A stretch of 64,000 nt of DNA. Source: DASRFR01 sp035651455 (lineage in GTDB: Bacteria > Acidobacteriota > Terriglobia > Terriglobales > Acidobacteriaceae). How positions within the stretch are numbered: the stretch's first letter is position 1; every line of letters starts with the position of its first letter. The notes beneath the pieces are model-generated. The model had not been told where the DNA came from. It saw nothing but the letters and a program-made list of their open reading frames with translations, and searched no databases. Location: the NCBI GenBank assembly GCA_035651455.1, contig DASRFR010000003.1, positions 186,001-250,000 on the forward strand. Direction: 5' to 3'. This document shows positions 1 to 7,016 of the stretch, piece after piece. A program made the position numbers and the translations under genes.

Positions 1-1285
1 TGTGATCGTTGAGATCGTAACGATAGACCGAGGGAGGAAAGGTGTATGACTGGAAACCGAAAAAGGCCTGGTCGCGATCCCAGCGGCCGCCGGTAGCGAA
101 TACGCTGCCGATAGCGGGCATGGCAATGTCCGTAACCGGCTTCCCATCGAGATCGAATAATTTCAGTTGCGATGTGGCATTGTGTTCGTATTGGGCGAAG
201 AGCTTGCCGCCGAATACAGCTGCGCCTTGAAGAACAGCCTCGCCCTGCGGAATGATTTCTTTCCAGGCGTCGCGCGCGGGAGCTGTTGCCTCGGCGACAA
301 AGAGCCGATATCGCGGAGCATCTTCGTTGGTGGTGATGTAGAGCTTACCTTTGAAAACCTCGGCGTTGTAGAGGAAGTCTTTTTTCGCAGTGAGTTCCAG
401 GGGCGGAGTCCCCGTCTTGAGGTCCAGGAGATACATCTCGCTCTTGGCCCAGCCCTCGAAGACGGTGATCAGCAGCCAGCGATCATCTTCGGAAAGAGAA
501 ACGGTAGGAATGTCTTGCGCGTTGCGACCTTCGCCAAAGACGAGCGGATCCCGGGCGGGATCGGCGCCGAGCGCGTGATAGAAGACTTTCACGTAATACA
601 CTTCATCGCCGGGCGGAACCTCACCCTTTCGCGGATGGCGAGTGTAGTAAAAGCCGGCGTCATCGTTCTTCCACGCAACGCTGGCAAAGCGAGTGCGCTC
701 AATCCAGTCGCCGAGCACTTTTCCGGTCGCGGTTTCGATGATGTGAAGCGTGCTCTCCTCCGAACCGCCCGGTGATGTGCCATACGCAACATACTTGCCG
801 GTCTCGGACGGGAACCACCAATCGAGAGCCACAGTGCCGTCAGCGGACATTCGGTTGGCATCGACCAGGGCGCGGTCGGCGCCGTCCGTGCCTTCGCGCA
901 CGTAGAGCACGGGCTGGTTCTGCTGGCCGTCACGTCGCGTGTAGAAGTAGTAGTTGCCGCCGATCTGCGGGGCTCCGATCGTGCCGATGGTGAGCAGTTG
1001 CTCGAGACGTGCGTTGATTTTGTCGCGTCCGGGCAGAGGATCGAGCAGACTGCGCGTGTACGCCATCTGGTCGCGCACATAGGCCTGGGTGTCAGGATTG
1101 GCGGCATCTTCGAGATAGCGGTACGGATCGACAATCTTATGGCCTTGAACCATGTCCTCGACCGCATTGACTTTAACCTTCGGAGGACCAACGTGGACTG
1201 CGGGCGAAGAATCGTCAGCAAACAGCAGGGCGGTGAGCAGGCACGCAGACGCGAGAGCACAGATCAAGCGGAGGCCTCCTGGCAT
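1..1285 (-). CDS. Prolyl oligopeptidase (S9) family serine peptidase, C-terminus outside window
   Basis: The reading frame stays open from an ATG at 1285 to the left edge of the window. The start has a GAGGTG ribosome site four bases upstream and a hydrophobic signal-like N-terminus, so the protein is probably periplasmic. The N-terminal part reads DPYRYLED, typical of prolyl oligopeptidases. It is followed by blade-like segments (for example WWFPSETGKYVAYG, GFYYTRHPRKGEVPPGD) of the beta-propeller that gates the active site. The Ser/Asp/His hydrolase domain would lie left of base 1 and cannot be checked. The family cleaves short peptides after proline. Assignment to S9A is by my reading of the translation only. 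Confidence 0.88.
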   Translation of the reverse strand, partial: MPGGLRLICALASACLLTALLFADDSSPAVHVGPPKVKVNAVEDMVQGHKIVDPYRYLEDAANPDTQAYVRDQMAYTRSLLDPLPGRDKINARLEQLLTIGTIGAPQIGGNYYFYTRRDGQQNQPVLYVREGTDGADRALVDANRMSADGTVALDWWFPSETGKYVAYGTSPGGSEESTLHIIETATGKVLGDWIERTRFASVAWKNDDAGFYYTRHPRKGEVPPGDEVYYVKVFYHALGADPARDPLVFGEGRNAQDIPTVSLSEDDRWLLITVFEGWAKSEMYLLDLKTGTPPLELTAKKDFLYNAEVFKGKLYITTNEDAPRYRLFVAEATAPARDAWKEIIPQGEAVLQGAAVFGGKLFAQYEHNATSQLKLFDLDGKPVTDIAMPAIGSVFATGGRWDRDQAFFGFQSYTFPPSVYRYDLNDH

Positions 1286-1583
1286 AAACACCTCGAGAAG
1301 TGATCATCCGATGGAATTCAGATTAGCAGAAAGCTGCCGAATCGACGATTTCGAGCTAAGTTGGTTTAATTGCAAGAGGATGAACATGTGGCACTTTGGT
1401 GGGTGGTCGTAGCACGGAAGAGCCATTCCGCGCTTCTGGGATGAGGACTAACTTAAATCTCGAGCAGTTCTGGGGGAGGGCTGCCCGGGCGTCCAGGGAC
1501 TCGAAAGAGTTCGGGACGCCTGTTAAATTTTGGGGAGAAGTTTGCCGCTGAGGAATTCCTTGTGATAGAAGTCGGTTAATCGC
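1286..1583. other. Intergenic region, no gene seen
   Basis: This 298-base gap lies between the start of the S9 peptidase gene and the stop of the PEBP-like gene, both on the minus strand. Apart from a hairpin at 1488-1520, I see no coding or RNA signal. Confidence 0.5.
1488..1520. terminator. Hairpin between PEBP-like and S9 genes
   Basis: Arms GGCGTCC and GGACGCC enclose an inner GACTC/GAGTT stem capped by GAAA. Neither flank has a strong T-run (plus side TGTTAAATTTT), so this is a structured element and only possibly a terminator for the minus-strand PEBP-like gene. Confidence 0.4.
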
Positions 1584-2156
1584 CTACCGCTTGTACCTTC
1601 CCACATATTCCGACTGAGCGAGCACGTGTCCCTGCATGGCCTGCTCCACTTCCTTTTTGCTCGCACCGGCGCTCAAGTTGAGCCTGGTATCGAGCGCATA
1701 CATCTTGAAGAAGTAGCGGTGCGGCTTTCCCACTGGCGGGCACGGGCCGTTGTAGCCGACCTTGCGGAAGTCATTGCGGCCCTGGAGCGCGCCGTTGGGG
1801 AGTTGGTCGTCCTTGGGTGTGCCTTCTGGAAGGCTACTGACGTCGGGAGGCAAATTGAACAGTATCCAGTGCGTCCAGGTGCCGGCAGGAGCATCCGGAT
1901 CGTCTGCGATCAGGGCGATACTCTTGGTTCCCGCGGGCAGATCTTGCCAGGACAGTTCCGGTGAAACATCCGCGCCCTGGCAGGTGAATTTTCGCGGGAT
2001 ATTGGCGTTAGCGGGAAAACTTTGGCTGGAGATCGAGAAGCTCATCGGGGATCCCCCAGGTGATTGCGGCGAGATCGGACTCTTCGCGTTGCTGCAAGCG
2101 CTGATGCCGCAAATGATAACGACGTGGACCGCAACGTTGGCAAAATGGCGGAGCAT
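1584..2156 (-). CDS. YbhB/YbcL family Raf-kinase-inhibitor-like (PEBP) lipoprotein
   Basis: The 190-residue product begins with a hydrophobic stretch ending in GISAC, a lipobox, so it is probably a lipoprotein. The rest matches the bacterial phosphatidylethanolamine-binding protein fold: FTCQGADVSPELSW, then DDPDAPAGTWTHWILFN (the ligand-pocket DPDAP and GxxxHW motifs), and GPCPPVGKPHRYFFKMYALD near the C-terminus. Bacterial members have no firmly established enzymatic role. Downstream on the same strand is the S9 peptidase gene, about 300 bases away and probably a separate unit. The TonB-like gene lies 33 bases upstream and may be co-transcribed. Confidence 0.9.
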   Translation of the reverse strand: MLRHFANVAVHVVIICGISACSNAKSPISPQSPGGSPMSFSISSQSFPANANIPRKFTCQGADVSPELSWQDLPAGTKSIALIADDPDAPAGTWTHWILFNLPPDVSSLPEGTPKDDQLPNGALQGRNDFRKVGYNGPCPPVGKPHRYFFKMYALDTRLNLSAGASKKEVEQAMQGHVLAQSEYVGRYKR

Positions 2157-2188
2157 TGGAGTCGGTAATCAGACGGCAAAACCAGCGA

Positions 2189-2995
2189 TTAGTTGGTCGA
2201 GATCGTAAAATTCACGGTGATGCGGGCCGCGGTTTCGACCGCTCGATTGCCCTCGAAATAAGGTTTGAAGCGCCATTTCTTCACAGCTTCCCGCGCCGCT
2301 GCCGCCAGGATCGGCGGGCCGCTCAACACCCGCAAATCCTGAATGTTTCCTTCACGCGAGATTAAAGCTTCCAGCATCACAGCGCCCTGAACCTTCGTCT
2401 GGCGAGCCAACAAGGGATATCCGGGCTTTACGGAATGAGATACAGCCTGGTTGGTTTGGGGGGAGAGGCTCACGCGATCAGCAGCTACGATGACCGGGGG
2501 AGTGGAGGCGTTCACAGTCGCAGTGTCAGTGATGCGCTGGGATGCAAGCTCCGGACCAGCAGAAGATGGTTGCGTGTCCACCTGCACGGAGCGACTGACG
2601 GGACGCGCCGTGTGAGATTGATCACCAGCTACAACTTCCACTTCGAGCGGAGGCAGTGCGGTGCGCTTGATAGTGACGGGAGGCGGGGGAGCCTGGGCGG
2701 AGTGGGAGCTTGGCGCGCTGTGCTTCTTACTGTGGCGGCTCAAAAAATGCCGGGTTCGCGCTAGCGGGCCTGTCTGGGCCTGATCAGGTTGCGCGGACGG
2801 CGCGGTCGCAGCGACGGAGTCAAGGGGCGCGGAAGCAGGAGGGAACCAGAAGTCACGGTCTTTTATGATGACCAGTGCCAACGCCAGTCCCAGCAACCCA
2901 AGTGCCGCGAGCATTCGCTGCTGTTGCCGGTGCGGTCCTCCGGAGGTCGGGCGGGATCCAGTGTTGGGGGAACTTTGCGCAGGCGGCGGTGTCAT
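2189..2995 (-). CDS. TonB-like energy-transducer protein
   Basis: The 268-residue protein has a Pro/Ser-rich cytoplasmic N-terminus, one membrane segment (about 28-44, LAALGLLGLALALVIIK), a long Pro/Ala/Ser periplasmic spacer and a C-terminal TonB domain (about 185-268). The domain shows YPLLARQTKVQGAVMLEALI, the GNIQDLRVLSGPP turn and AVKKWRFKPYFEG. TonB domains contact outer-membrane receptors, but no exbBD or receptor gene is nearby. Proteins of this layout are often present in several copies per genome in this type of organism, and the partner is unknown. Confidence 0.85.
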   Translation of the reverse strand: MTPPPAQSSPNTGSRPTSGGPHRQQQRMLAALGLLGLALALVIIKDRDFWFPPASAPLDSVAATAPSAQPDQAQTGPLARTRHFLSRHSKKHSAPSSHSAQAPPPPVTIKRTALPPLEVEVVAGDQSHTARPVSRSVQVDTQPSSAGPELASQRITDTATVNASTPPVIVAADRVSLSPQTNQAVSHSVKPGYPLLARQTKVQGAVMLEALISREGNIQDLRVLSGPPILAAAAREAVKKWRFKPYFEGNRAVETAARITVNFTISTN

Positions 2996-3067
2996 AGGCG
3001 CGTCATGACTTGCCCTAGTATGCCTTGAAAGTTGCTCGCAGGCCAGTGTTTAGGCTGGAGTTACTCC

Positions 3068-3105
3068 TGTGAGCCTAGTCACAATCACCTGTGCCGATCA
3101 TCACA
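3068..3105. promoter_or_regulatory. Tandem CRP/FNR-type operators, 22 bp apart, upstream of crp/fnr-like gene
   Basis: Site 1 (3068-3083) is TGTGA-GCCTAG-TCACA, with perfect CRP-type half sites. Site 2 (3090-3105) is TGTGC-CGATCA-TCACA, with one mismatch. Their starts are 22 bp apart, two helical turns, so both face the same side of the DNA. They lie 160-120 bases before the GTG start at 3228. I infer autoregulation by the Crp/Fnr protein encoded downstream. Confidence 0.75.
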
Positions 3106-3137
3106 GCTTAAGGTTCCGCGCCGGCAGACACTGATGC

Positions 3138-3153
3138 TGTGATGTCCGTCACA
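3138..3153. promoter_or_regulatory. Third CRP/FNR-type operator upstream of crp/fnr-like gene
   Basis: TGTGA-TGTCCG-TCACA has perfect half sites with N6 spacing and starts 70 bp downstream of the first site of the pair. If transcription starts near here the site could mediate repression. A further CGTGA-N5-TCACA match at 3202-3216 has off-consensus spacing. Confidence 0.65.
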
Positions 3154-3227
3154 GGCAGATGTATGGCAAACCGACCGGCTGTCGCGGCCGCCACGCAAAT
3201 CCGTGAAGGCATCACAGGGGGTGGTTT

Positions 3228-3950
3228 GTGTTATCGCCATACGGTCTGGACATCATCGAGAGCTGTCTGACCTGCAAGATGCGGGCGGACCGGATTTTCT
3301 GCGATCTGCCGAGCTCCGCGCTGCAGGGTTTCGAAAATATTAAATACGCCACCGCCTATCCTAAAGGAGCGGTGCTGTTCGTGGAAGGACAGGCTCCCCG
3401 AGGCATTTTCGTGCTGTGCAAGGGACGGGTGAAGCTCTCGATCTGCGCCAGCGACGGTAAAACCCTGATTCTCAAAATTGCCGAGCCTGGCGAAGTGCTA
3501 GGTCTGAGCGCCACGGTATCGGGTAAACCTTATGAGCTAACCGCGGAGACCATCGATCCGTGCCAGGTGAATTTCGTAAAGAGAGAAGACTTCCTGCGAT
3601 TCCTCAGGGACCATGGTGACGCGTGTTTCAAAGTGGCGGAACAGCTAAGCGAAAAATACAACAATGCCTGCCATGAAGTGCGTTCGCTGGGATTGTCGCA
3701 CTCAGCCGGCGAGAAGCTGGCGAAGCTGCTGCTGGAATGGAGCTCGAAGAACGGGGAAGCAATGAAACAGGAGCCGCGACTGAAACTGGCGCTGACGCAT
3801 GAGGAAATTGCGCAGATGATCGGGACGTCGCGGGAGACGGTTACGCGGCTGTTCGCCGATTTGAAAAAGAGGCAAATCATTCAGTCAAAGGGCTCCACGT
3901 TGATCATCCGCAACAAGTCGGCGTTGCGGGTTCTGGCGACCAACGGATAG
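3228..3950 (+). CDS. Crp/Fnr family transcriptional regulator with N-terminal Cys cluster
   Basis: The 240-residue protein has a cyclic-nucleotide-binding-like sensor domain (about 30-145, with YPKGAVLFVEGQAPRGIFVLCKGRVKL), a dimer helix and a C-terminal winged helix (about 187-235, HEEIAQMIGTSRETVTRLFADL). Cys13, Cys16 and Cys25 form CX2CX8C at the N-terminus. That is the region where FNR carries its iron-sulfur ligands, although the spacing differs from E. coli FNR, so redox or gas sensing is inference. The GTG start follows a G-rich ribosome site (GGGGGTGG). CRP-like TGTGA-N6-TCACA sites upstream fit the recognition helix type and suggest autoregulation. The truncated paralog lies 89 bases downstream. 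Confidence 0.93.
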   Translation: MLSPYGLDIIESCLTCKMRADRIFCDLPSSALQGFENIKYATAYPKGAVLFVEGQAPRGIFVLCKGRVKLSICASDGKTLILKIAEPGEVLGLSATVSGKPYELTAETIDPCQVNFVKREDFLRFLRDHGDACFKVAEQLSEKYNNACHEVRSLGLSHSAGEKLAKLLLEWSSKNGEAMKQEPRLKLALTHEEIAQMIGTSRETVTRLFADLKKRQIIQSKGSTLIIRNKSALRVLATNG

Positions 3951-3968
3951 TTGGGCAGTGATTTGAGG

Positions 3969-4006
3969 TGTGCCCAGGGTCACCCCAAGAAGTGACTGGA
4001 GTCACT
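3969..4006. promoter_or_regulatory. Tandem CRP/FNR-type operators upstream of the truncated paralog
   Basis: Site 1 (3969-3984) is TGTGC-CCAGGG-TCACC and site 2 (3991-4006) is AGTGA-CTGGAG-TCACT. The starts are again 22 bp apart. A TATCAC hexamer at 4028-4033 begins 29.5 bp from the centre of site 2, the spacing of a class II activator site near -41.5. That would put the transcription start at about 4040, almost on the ATG. Confidence 0.65.
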
Positions 4007-4039
4007 GTTTTCTTCGCCCCCGCCCGGTATCACTGCCTT

Positions 4040-4528
4040 ATGCAGAGCGCAACGCAACACAGCTGCTTTGATTGCATGCAGCGGCCAGACCGGCTCTTCT
4101 GCGATCTGCCCGCCGACGCGCTGGGTGCGTTCGACGATATCAAGTCGGTGAATACGTACCGGCGTGGAACGGTTCTCTTCCGGGAAGGCCAGCCGGCCCG
4201 GGGGATCTTCCTGCTATGCGATGGACACGCGCGGCTTTCAGTCTGCGCCGAGTCAGGCCGAAGACTGACGCTGCGGGTGGCGAATCCAGGAGAAGTACTG
4301 GGCCTGAGCGCCTCGCTTTCCGGCACTCCCTACGAGGTCACGGCCGAGATATTGGAGGACTCGCGTGTCGCCGTGGTACGACGCAAAGAACTACTGAATT
4401 TTCTTCGCGAGCACCGGGAAGTATGCCTGCAAGTAGTGCACATGCTTAGCCAGGATTTGCACGCGGCCTACGACCGGGTGCGGTCGGTGGGCTTACGAAG
4501 AACTCGCCGCGCACGCGGCGTGCACTGA
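4040..4528 (+). CDS. Truncated Crp/Fnr paralog: sensor domain only, no HTH
   Basis: The 162-residue product aligns by eye with the first two thirds of the gene at 3228. It shares CFDCMQRPDRLFCDLP (CX2CX8C conserved, Cys9/12/21), the sensor barrel FREGQPARGIFLLCDGHARLSV and the start of the dimer helix (YDRVRSVGL). It then ends in a basic tail (RRTRRARGVH), whereas the paralog continues into a winged helix. No HTH remnant is visible in the 190 bases downstream, and a good terminator follows at 4554. It may be a decayed copy or a DNA-binding-deficient dimer partner. The retained Cys cluster and its own operator pair favour a functional protein, but this is inference. The ATG at 4040 was chosen over an upstream in-frame start because the operators occupy that region. 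Confidence 0.75.
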   Translation: MQSATQHSCFDCMQRPDRLFCDLPADALGAFDDIKSVNTYRRGTVLFREGQPARGIFLLCDGHARLSVCAESGRRLTLRVANPGEVLGLSASLSGTPYEVTAEILEDSRVAVVRRKELLNFLREHREVCLQVVHMLSQDLHAAYDRVRSVGLRRTRRARGVH

Positions 4529-4553
4529 TTATTTCTTTCCTGAATACCTAAAG

Positions 4554-4586
4554 AGCGCACCTGGAAGCTGGTGCGCTTTTCTGTTT
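4554..4586 (+). terminator. Intrinsic terminator after the truncated Crp/Fnr gene
   Basis: Arms AGCGCACC (4554-4561) and GGTGCGCT (4570-4577) form an 8-bp stem with an 8-base loop, followed by TTTTCTGTTT. Confidence 0.8.
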
Positions 4587-4694
4587 GCCCACAACCAGAT
4601 GGGGGTCCATCGGTTCTTGTGCGGGTCACTTTCAGCTAGGGGTCGAGGGCGTACTTCGTAGAAGGGAGCGCCGCATTCTGGATAAACATCGGCG

Positions 4695-4732
4695 TGTGAC
4701 TCTGATCACTGGCTGAGGTGAGAGTACTCACT
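4695..4732. promoter_or_regulatory. Tandem CRP/FNR-type operators upstream of the 11-heme cytochrome gene
   Basis: Site 1 (4695-4710) is TGTGA-CTCTGA-TCACT and site 2 (4717-4732) is GGTGA-GAGTAC-TCACT, with starts 22 bp apart. They lie 70-107 bases before the ATG at 4802, which places the multiheme cytochrome under the same regulator as the Crp/Fnr genes. Confidence 0.7.
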
Positions 4733-4801
4733 GTGTGCTGGGTAATAGTGTTGAAAACTACAGCTGCAGTGGTGCCTCGCACCGCAGGAGGTCGGCCGCA
4801 C

Positions 4802-6895
4802 ATGCTCGAACACAAGGTGAGAGTGGCTGCAGGGAAGAATTATGAGTTTCTCGCGGTCATGTTTCTCTGCCTGATCGCGGTACCTACAACTGCGATGGGG
4901 GCCGACAAGGCCAAGGTCCCCGTCAAGCCCACAAATGACGACTGTTTAGCGTGCCACGGTGACGCTGCCATGACGACCGAGATCAACGGCAAGCAGGTCA
5001 GCCTAGCGGTCAACGGCGATGCATTCAAAGTTTCCATCCATGGCTCAATGTTCGCGTGCGTCGATTGCCACGCCGATGTGAAGACGTCTCCGCACGAGAA
5101 CACTCCGGCAAAGATCAGCTGTGCAAGTTGCCACGGCGATGAACAAGCGGCCTACGAGCGCAGCTTCCATGCGAAGGCTATTCAGGGCGGAGATAAGCAA
5201 GCGGCCACCTGCACGAACTGTCACGGCAGCCCGCACGAACTGTTACCGGCAAGCGATCCGAAATCACGTGTGAATCATGCGAATATCCCAAGCACTTGTG
5301 GCGCGTGTCACGGACAGAAGTTCGTGATGGAGGCCAGCGGCCACAGCGCGCAGCCATTCATTTCCTACGAGCAGAGCGTGCATGGGCGGGCCATAGCAGC
5401 GGGTTCAGAGGAGGCGGCCGTCTGCACGGATTGCCACGGTACGCATGAAATACTGCAGGCGAGCGACGCGAAATCACCGATCTTCAAGTTCAATGTCCCA
5501 CAGACATGTGCGAAATGTCACAAGCCGGTGGAACAGGAATTTTTGCAGAGTATTCACGGGCAGGCGATCTCGCGCGGCAACTGGCAAGCCCCGGTGTGCA
5601 CCGATTGCCACGGTATTCACTCCATCAAGTCTCACGTGGATCCGAATTCGTCAGTGTCAGCGCAAAACCTGGCACGGGTCACCTGTGCGCGCTGCCACGA
5701 AGGCGTGCGCTTGTCGCAGGAGTTTGGCATTGAAGGCCGCCGTGCCACGACCTACCTGGCGAGCTATCACGGACTTGCTTCCAAGTTGGGCTCGCAAGTC
5801 GTGGCGAACTGCGCCAGTTGCCATGGGGTACACAACATCCTGCCCTCGAGCGATCCGCGCTCCACGATCAACAAGGCCAACCTGGTCAAGACCTGCGGAC
5901 AATGCCACCCCGGGGTCAACGAGAAGTTCGCACTGGCGAAGGTGCACGTCGATGCGCCGCTTTCGGCCGATGTGGGCAGTGTTGCAGTGCGACTGATTCG
6001 CAAGTTTTACCTGGGCATGATTTTTGTGGTGATCGGCGGCATGGCGTTGCACAACTTCATCATCTGGCGCAAGAAGGCGGTCGCACGCAGGAAAGAGCAG
6101 CATCTTTCGGTGGTGCGCATGGCTCCGGAGCAGAGGGCGCAACATATCATCTTATTGACCAGTTTCTTCGTGCTTGTAGCCACAGGTTTCGCGTTGAAGT
6201 ATCCGGACTCGTGGTTTGCCGCGCTGCTGAGTATGAACGAGAGAGTGCGCAGCATTACTCACCGGGTTGCAGGTTGCGTGCTGATCGGCGCAGGGGTGGG
6301 TCACCTCATGTATGTCATCCTGGCGCGGCGGGGCCGGCGACTGCTGCTCGACCTGCTACCGGAACCGAAGGACGCGACCGACATCTGGATCACGATGCTC
6401 TACTATCTCGGCTTCAAAGAAAAGAAACCGGAATACGCTCGCTTCAACTACGCGGAGAAAGCGGAGTACTGGGCGCTAGTGTGGGGAATTGTCGTCATGG
6501 CGAGCACGGGCATCATGCTCTGGGCCAAAGTCTGGGCGGGAAGCCTGCTGCCACGCTGGTGGCTGGACATTGCGACAGCTATTCACTTCTACGAAGCGAT
6601 CCTGGCGACGTTTGCCATCGTTGTGTGGCACTTCTACCAGGTGTTCCTCGATCCCGACGTGTATCCCATGAACTGGGCGTGGTGGGACGGCAAGATGTCG
6701 TTTGAACACTATCGCGAAGAGCATGGCCTGGATTCGGAGACGCTGCTGCGCGCCGAAGAGGACGAGCTTAAAGCCATGCGGGAGCCTGAACAGAACGAAG
6801 CCGCGGTGGTTGCAGAGGGTACGACTCAAAGCGGCAGCGGCGCGGAACTCGGGAATTCCACGCACGAAGAGGTAGTGGGCCCGCGAGTGACGTAG
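4802..6895 (+). CDS. Eleven-heme cytochrome c fused to a membrane cytochrome b domain
   Basis: The 697-residue protein has a signal/anchor segment (about 14-33), eleven CXXCH heme c motifs between residues 48 and about 369 (first CLACH, last CGQCH), and about five membrane helices (about 402-616). The helices contain histidines positioned like heme b ligands, as in HydC/FdnI/b561-type subunits (for example LHNF, ITHRVAG, IHFYEA). The c-b arrangement recalls quinone-linked cytochromes such as CbcL of Geobacter, so a menaquinol dehydrogenase passing electrons to periplasmic acceptors is plausible. The acceptor is unknown. The ATG at 4802 follows AGGAGG ten bases upstream. An upstream GTG at 4718 overlaps the operator. 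The C-terminal tail is acidic and low in complexity. A 7-heme partner gene follows. Confidence 0.92.
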   Translation: MLEHKVRVAAGKNYEFLAVMFLCLIAVPTTAMGADKAKVPVKPTNDDCLACHGDAAMTTEINGKQVSLAVNGDAFKVSIHGSMFACVDCHADVKTSPHENTPAKISCASCHGDEQAAYERSFHAKAIQGGDKQAATCTNCHGSPHELLPASDPKSRVNHANIPSTCGACHGQKFVMEASGHSAQPFISYEQSVHGRAIAAGSEEAAVCTDCHGTHEILQASDAKSPIFKFNVPQTCAKCHKPVEQEFLQSIHGQAISRGNWQAPVCTDCHGIHSIKSHVDPNSSVSAQNLARVTCARCHEGVRLSQEFGIEGRRATTYLASYHGLASKLGSQVVANCASCHGVHNILPSSDPRSTINKANLVKTCGQCHPGVNEKFALAKVHVDAPLSADVGSVAVRLIRKFYLGMIFVVIGGMALHNFIIWRKKAVARRKEQHLSVVRMAPEQRAQHIILLTSFFVLVATGFALKYPDSWFAALLSMNERVRSITHRVAGCVLIGAGVGHLMYVILARRGRRLLLDLLPEPKDATDIWITMLYYLGFKEKKPEYARFNYAEKAEYWALVWGIVVMASTGIMLWAKVWAGSLLPRWWLDIATAIHFYEAILATFAIVVWHFYQVFLDPDVYPMNWAWWDGKMSFEHYREEHGLDSETLLRAEEDELKAMREPEQNEAAVVAEGTTQSGSGAELGNSTHEEVVGPRVT

Positions 6896-6945
6896 TTGTG
6901 CTGTTCGAGTGAAGTTTTCAGTTTGTTTTTGCGCAATTGATCGAG

Positions 6946-6967
6946 GTGAGGCAGAATTGTGCCTCAT
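6946..6967 (+). terminator. Hairpin between the two cytochrome genes
   Basis: GTGAGGCA and TGCCTCAT form an 8-bp stem (one G-T pair) around GAATTG. No T-run follows, so it may act as a stability or processing element between the two cytochrome genes, not as a true terminator. Confidence 0.4.
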
Positions 6968-7016
6968 CCACAAAGCACGCGATTGATCAAGTAAATCCCT
7001 GTTCGGAGAATCGCGA

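Noticed and set aside
589..1260. 223-codon minus-strand frame at the left edge
   Set aside because: It is a shadow of the prolyl oligopeptidase frame, which has a signal peptide and family motifs.
3202..3216. CGTGA-N5-TCACA near the Crp/Fnr start
   Set aside because: The spacing is five, not six, and it lies at the ribosome site. It is not counted as an operator.
4718..4801. Upstream GTG extension of the 11-heme cytochrome
   Set aside because: The GTG lies inside operator site 2, while ATG 4802 has a perfect AGGAGG ribosome site.
6977..6994. FNR-like TTGATCAA before the heptaheme gene
   Set aside because: The four-base centre of an FNR box (TTGAT-N4-ATCAA) is missing, so it is a short palindrome only.
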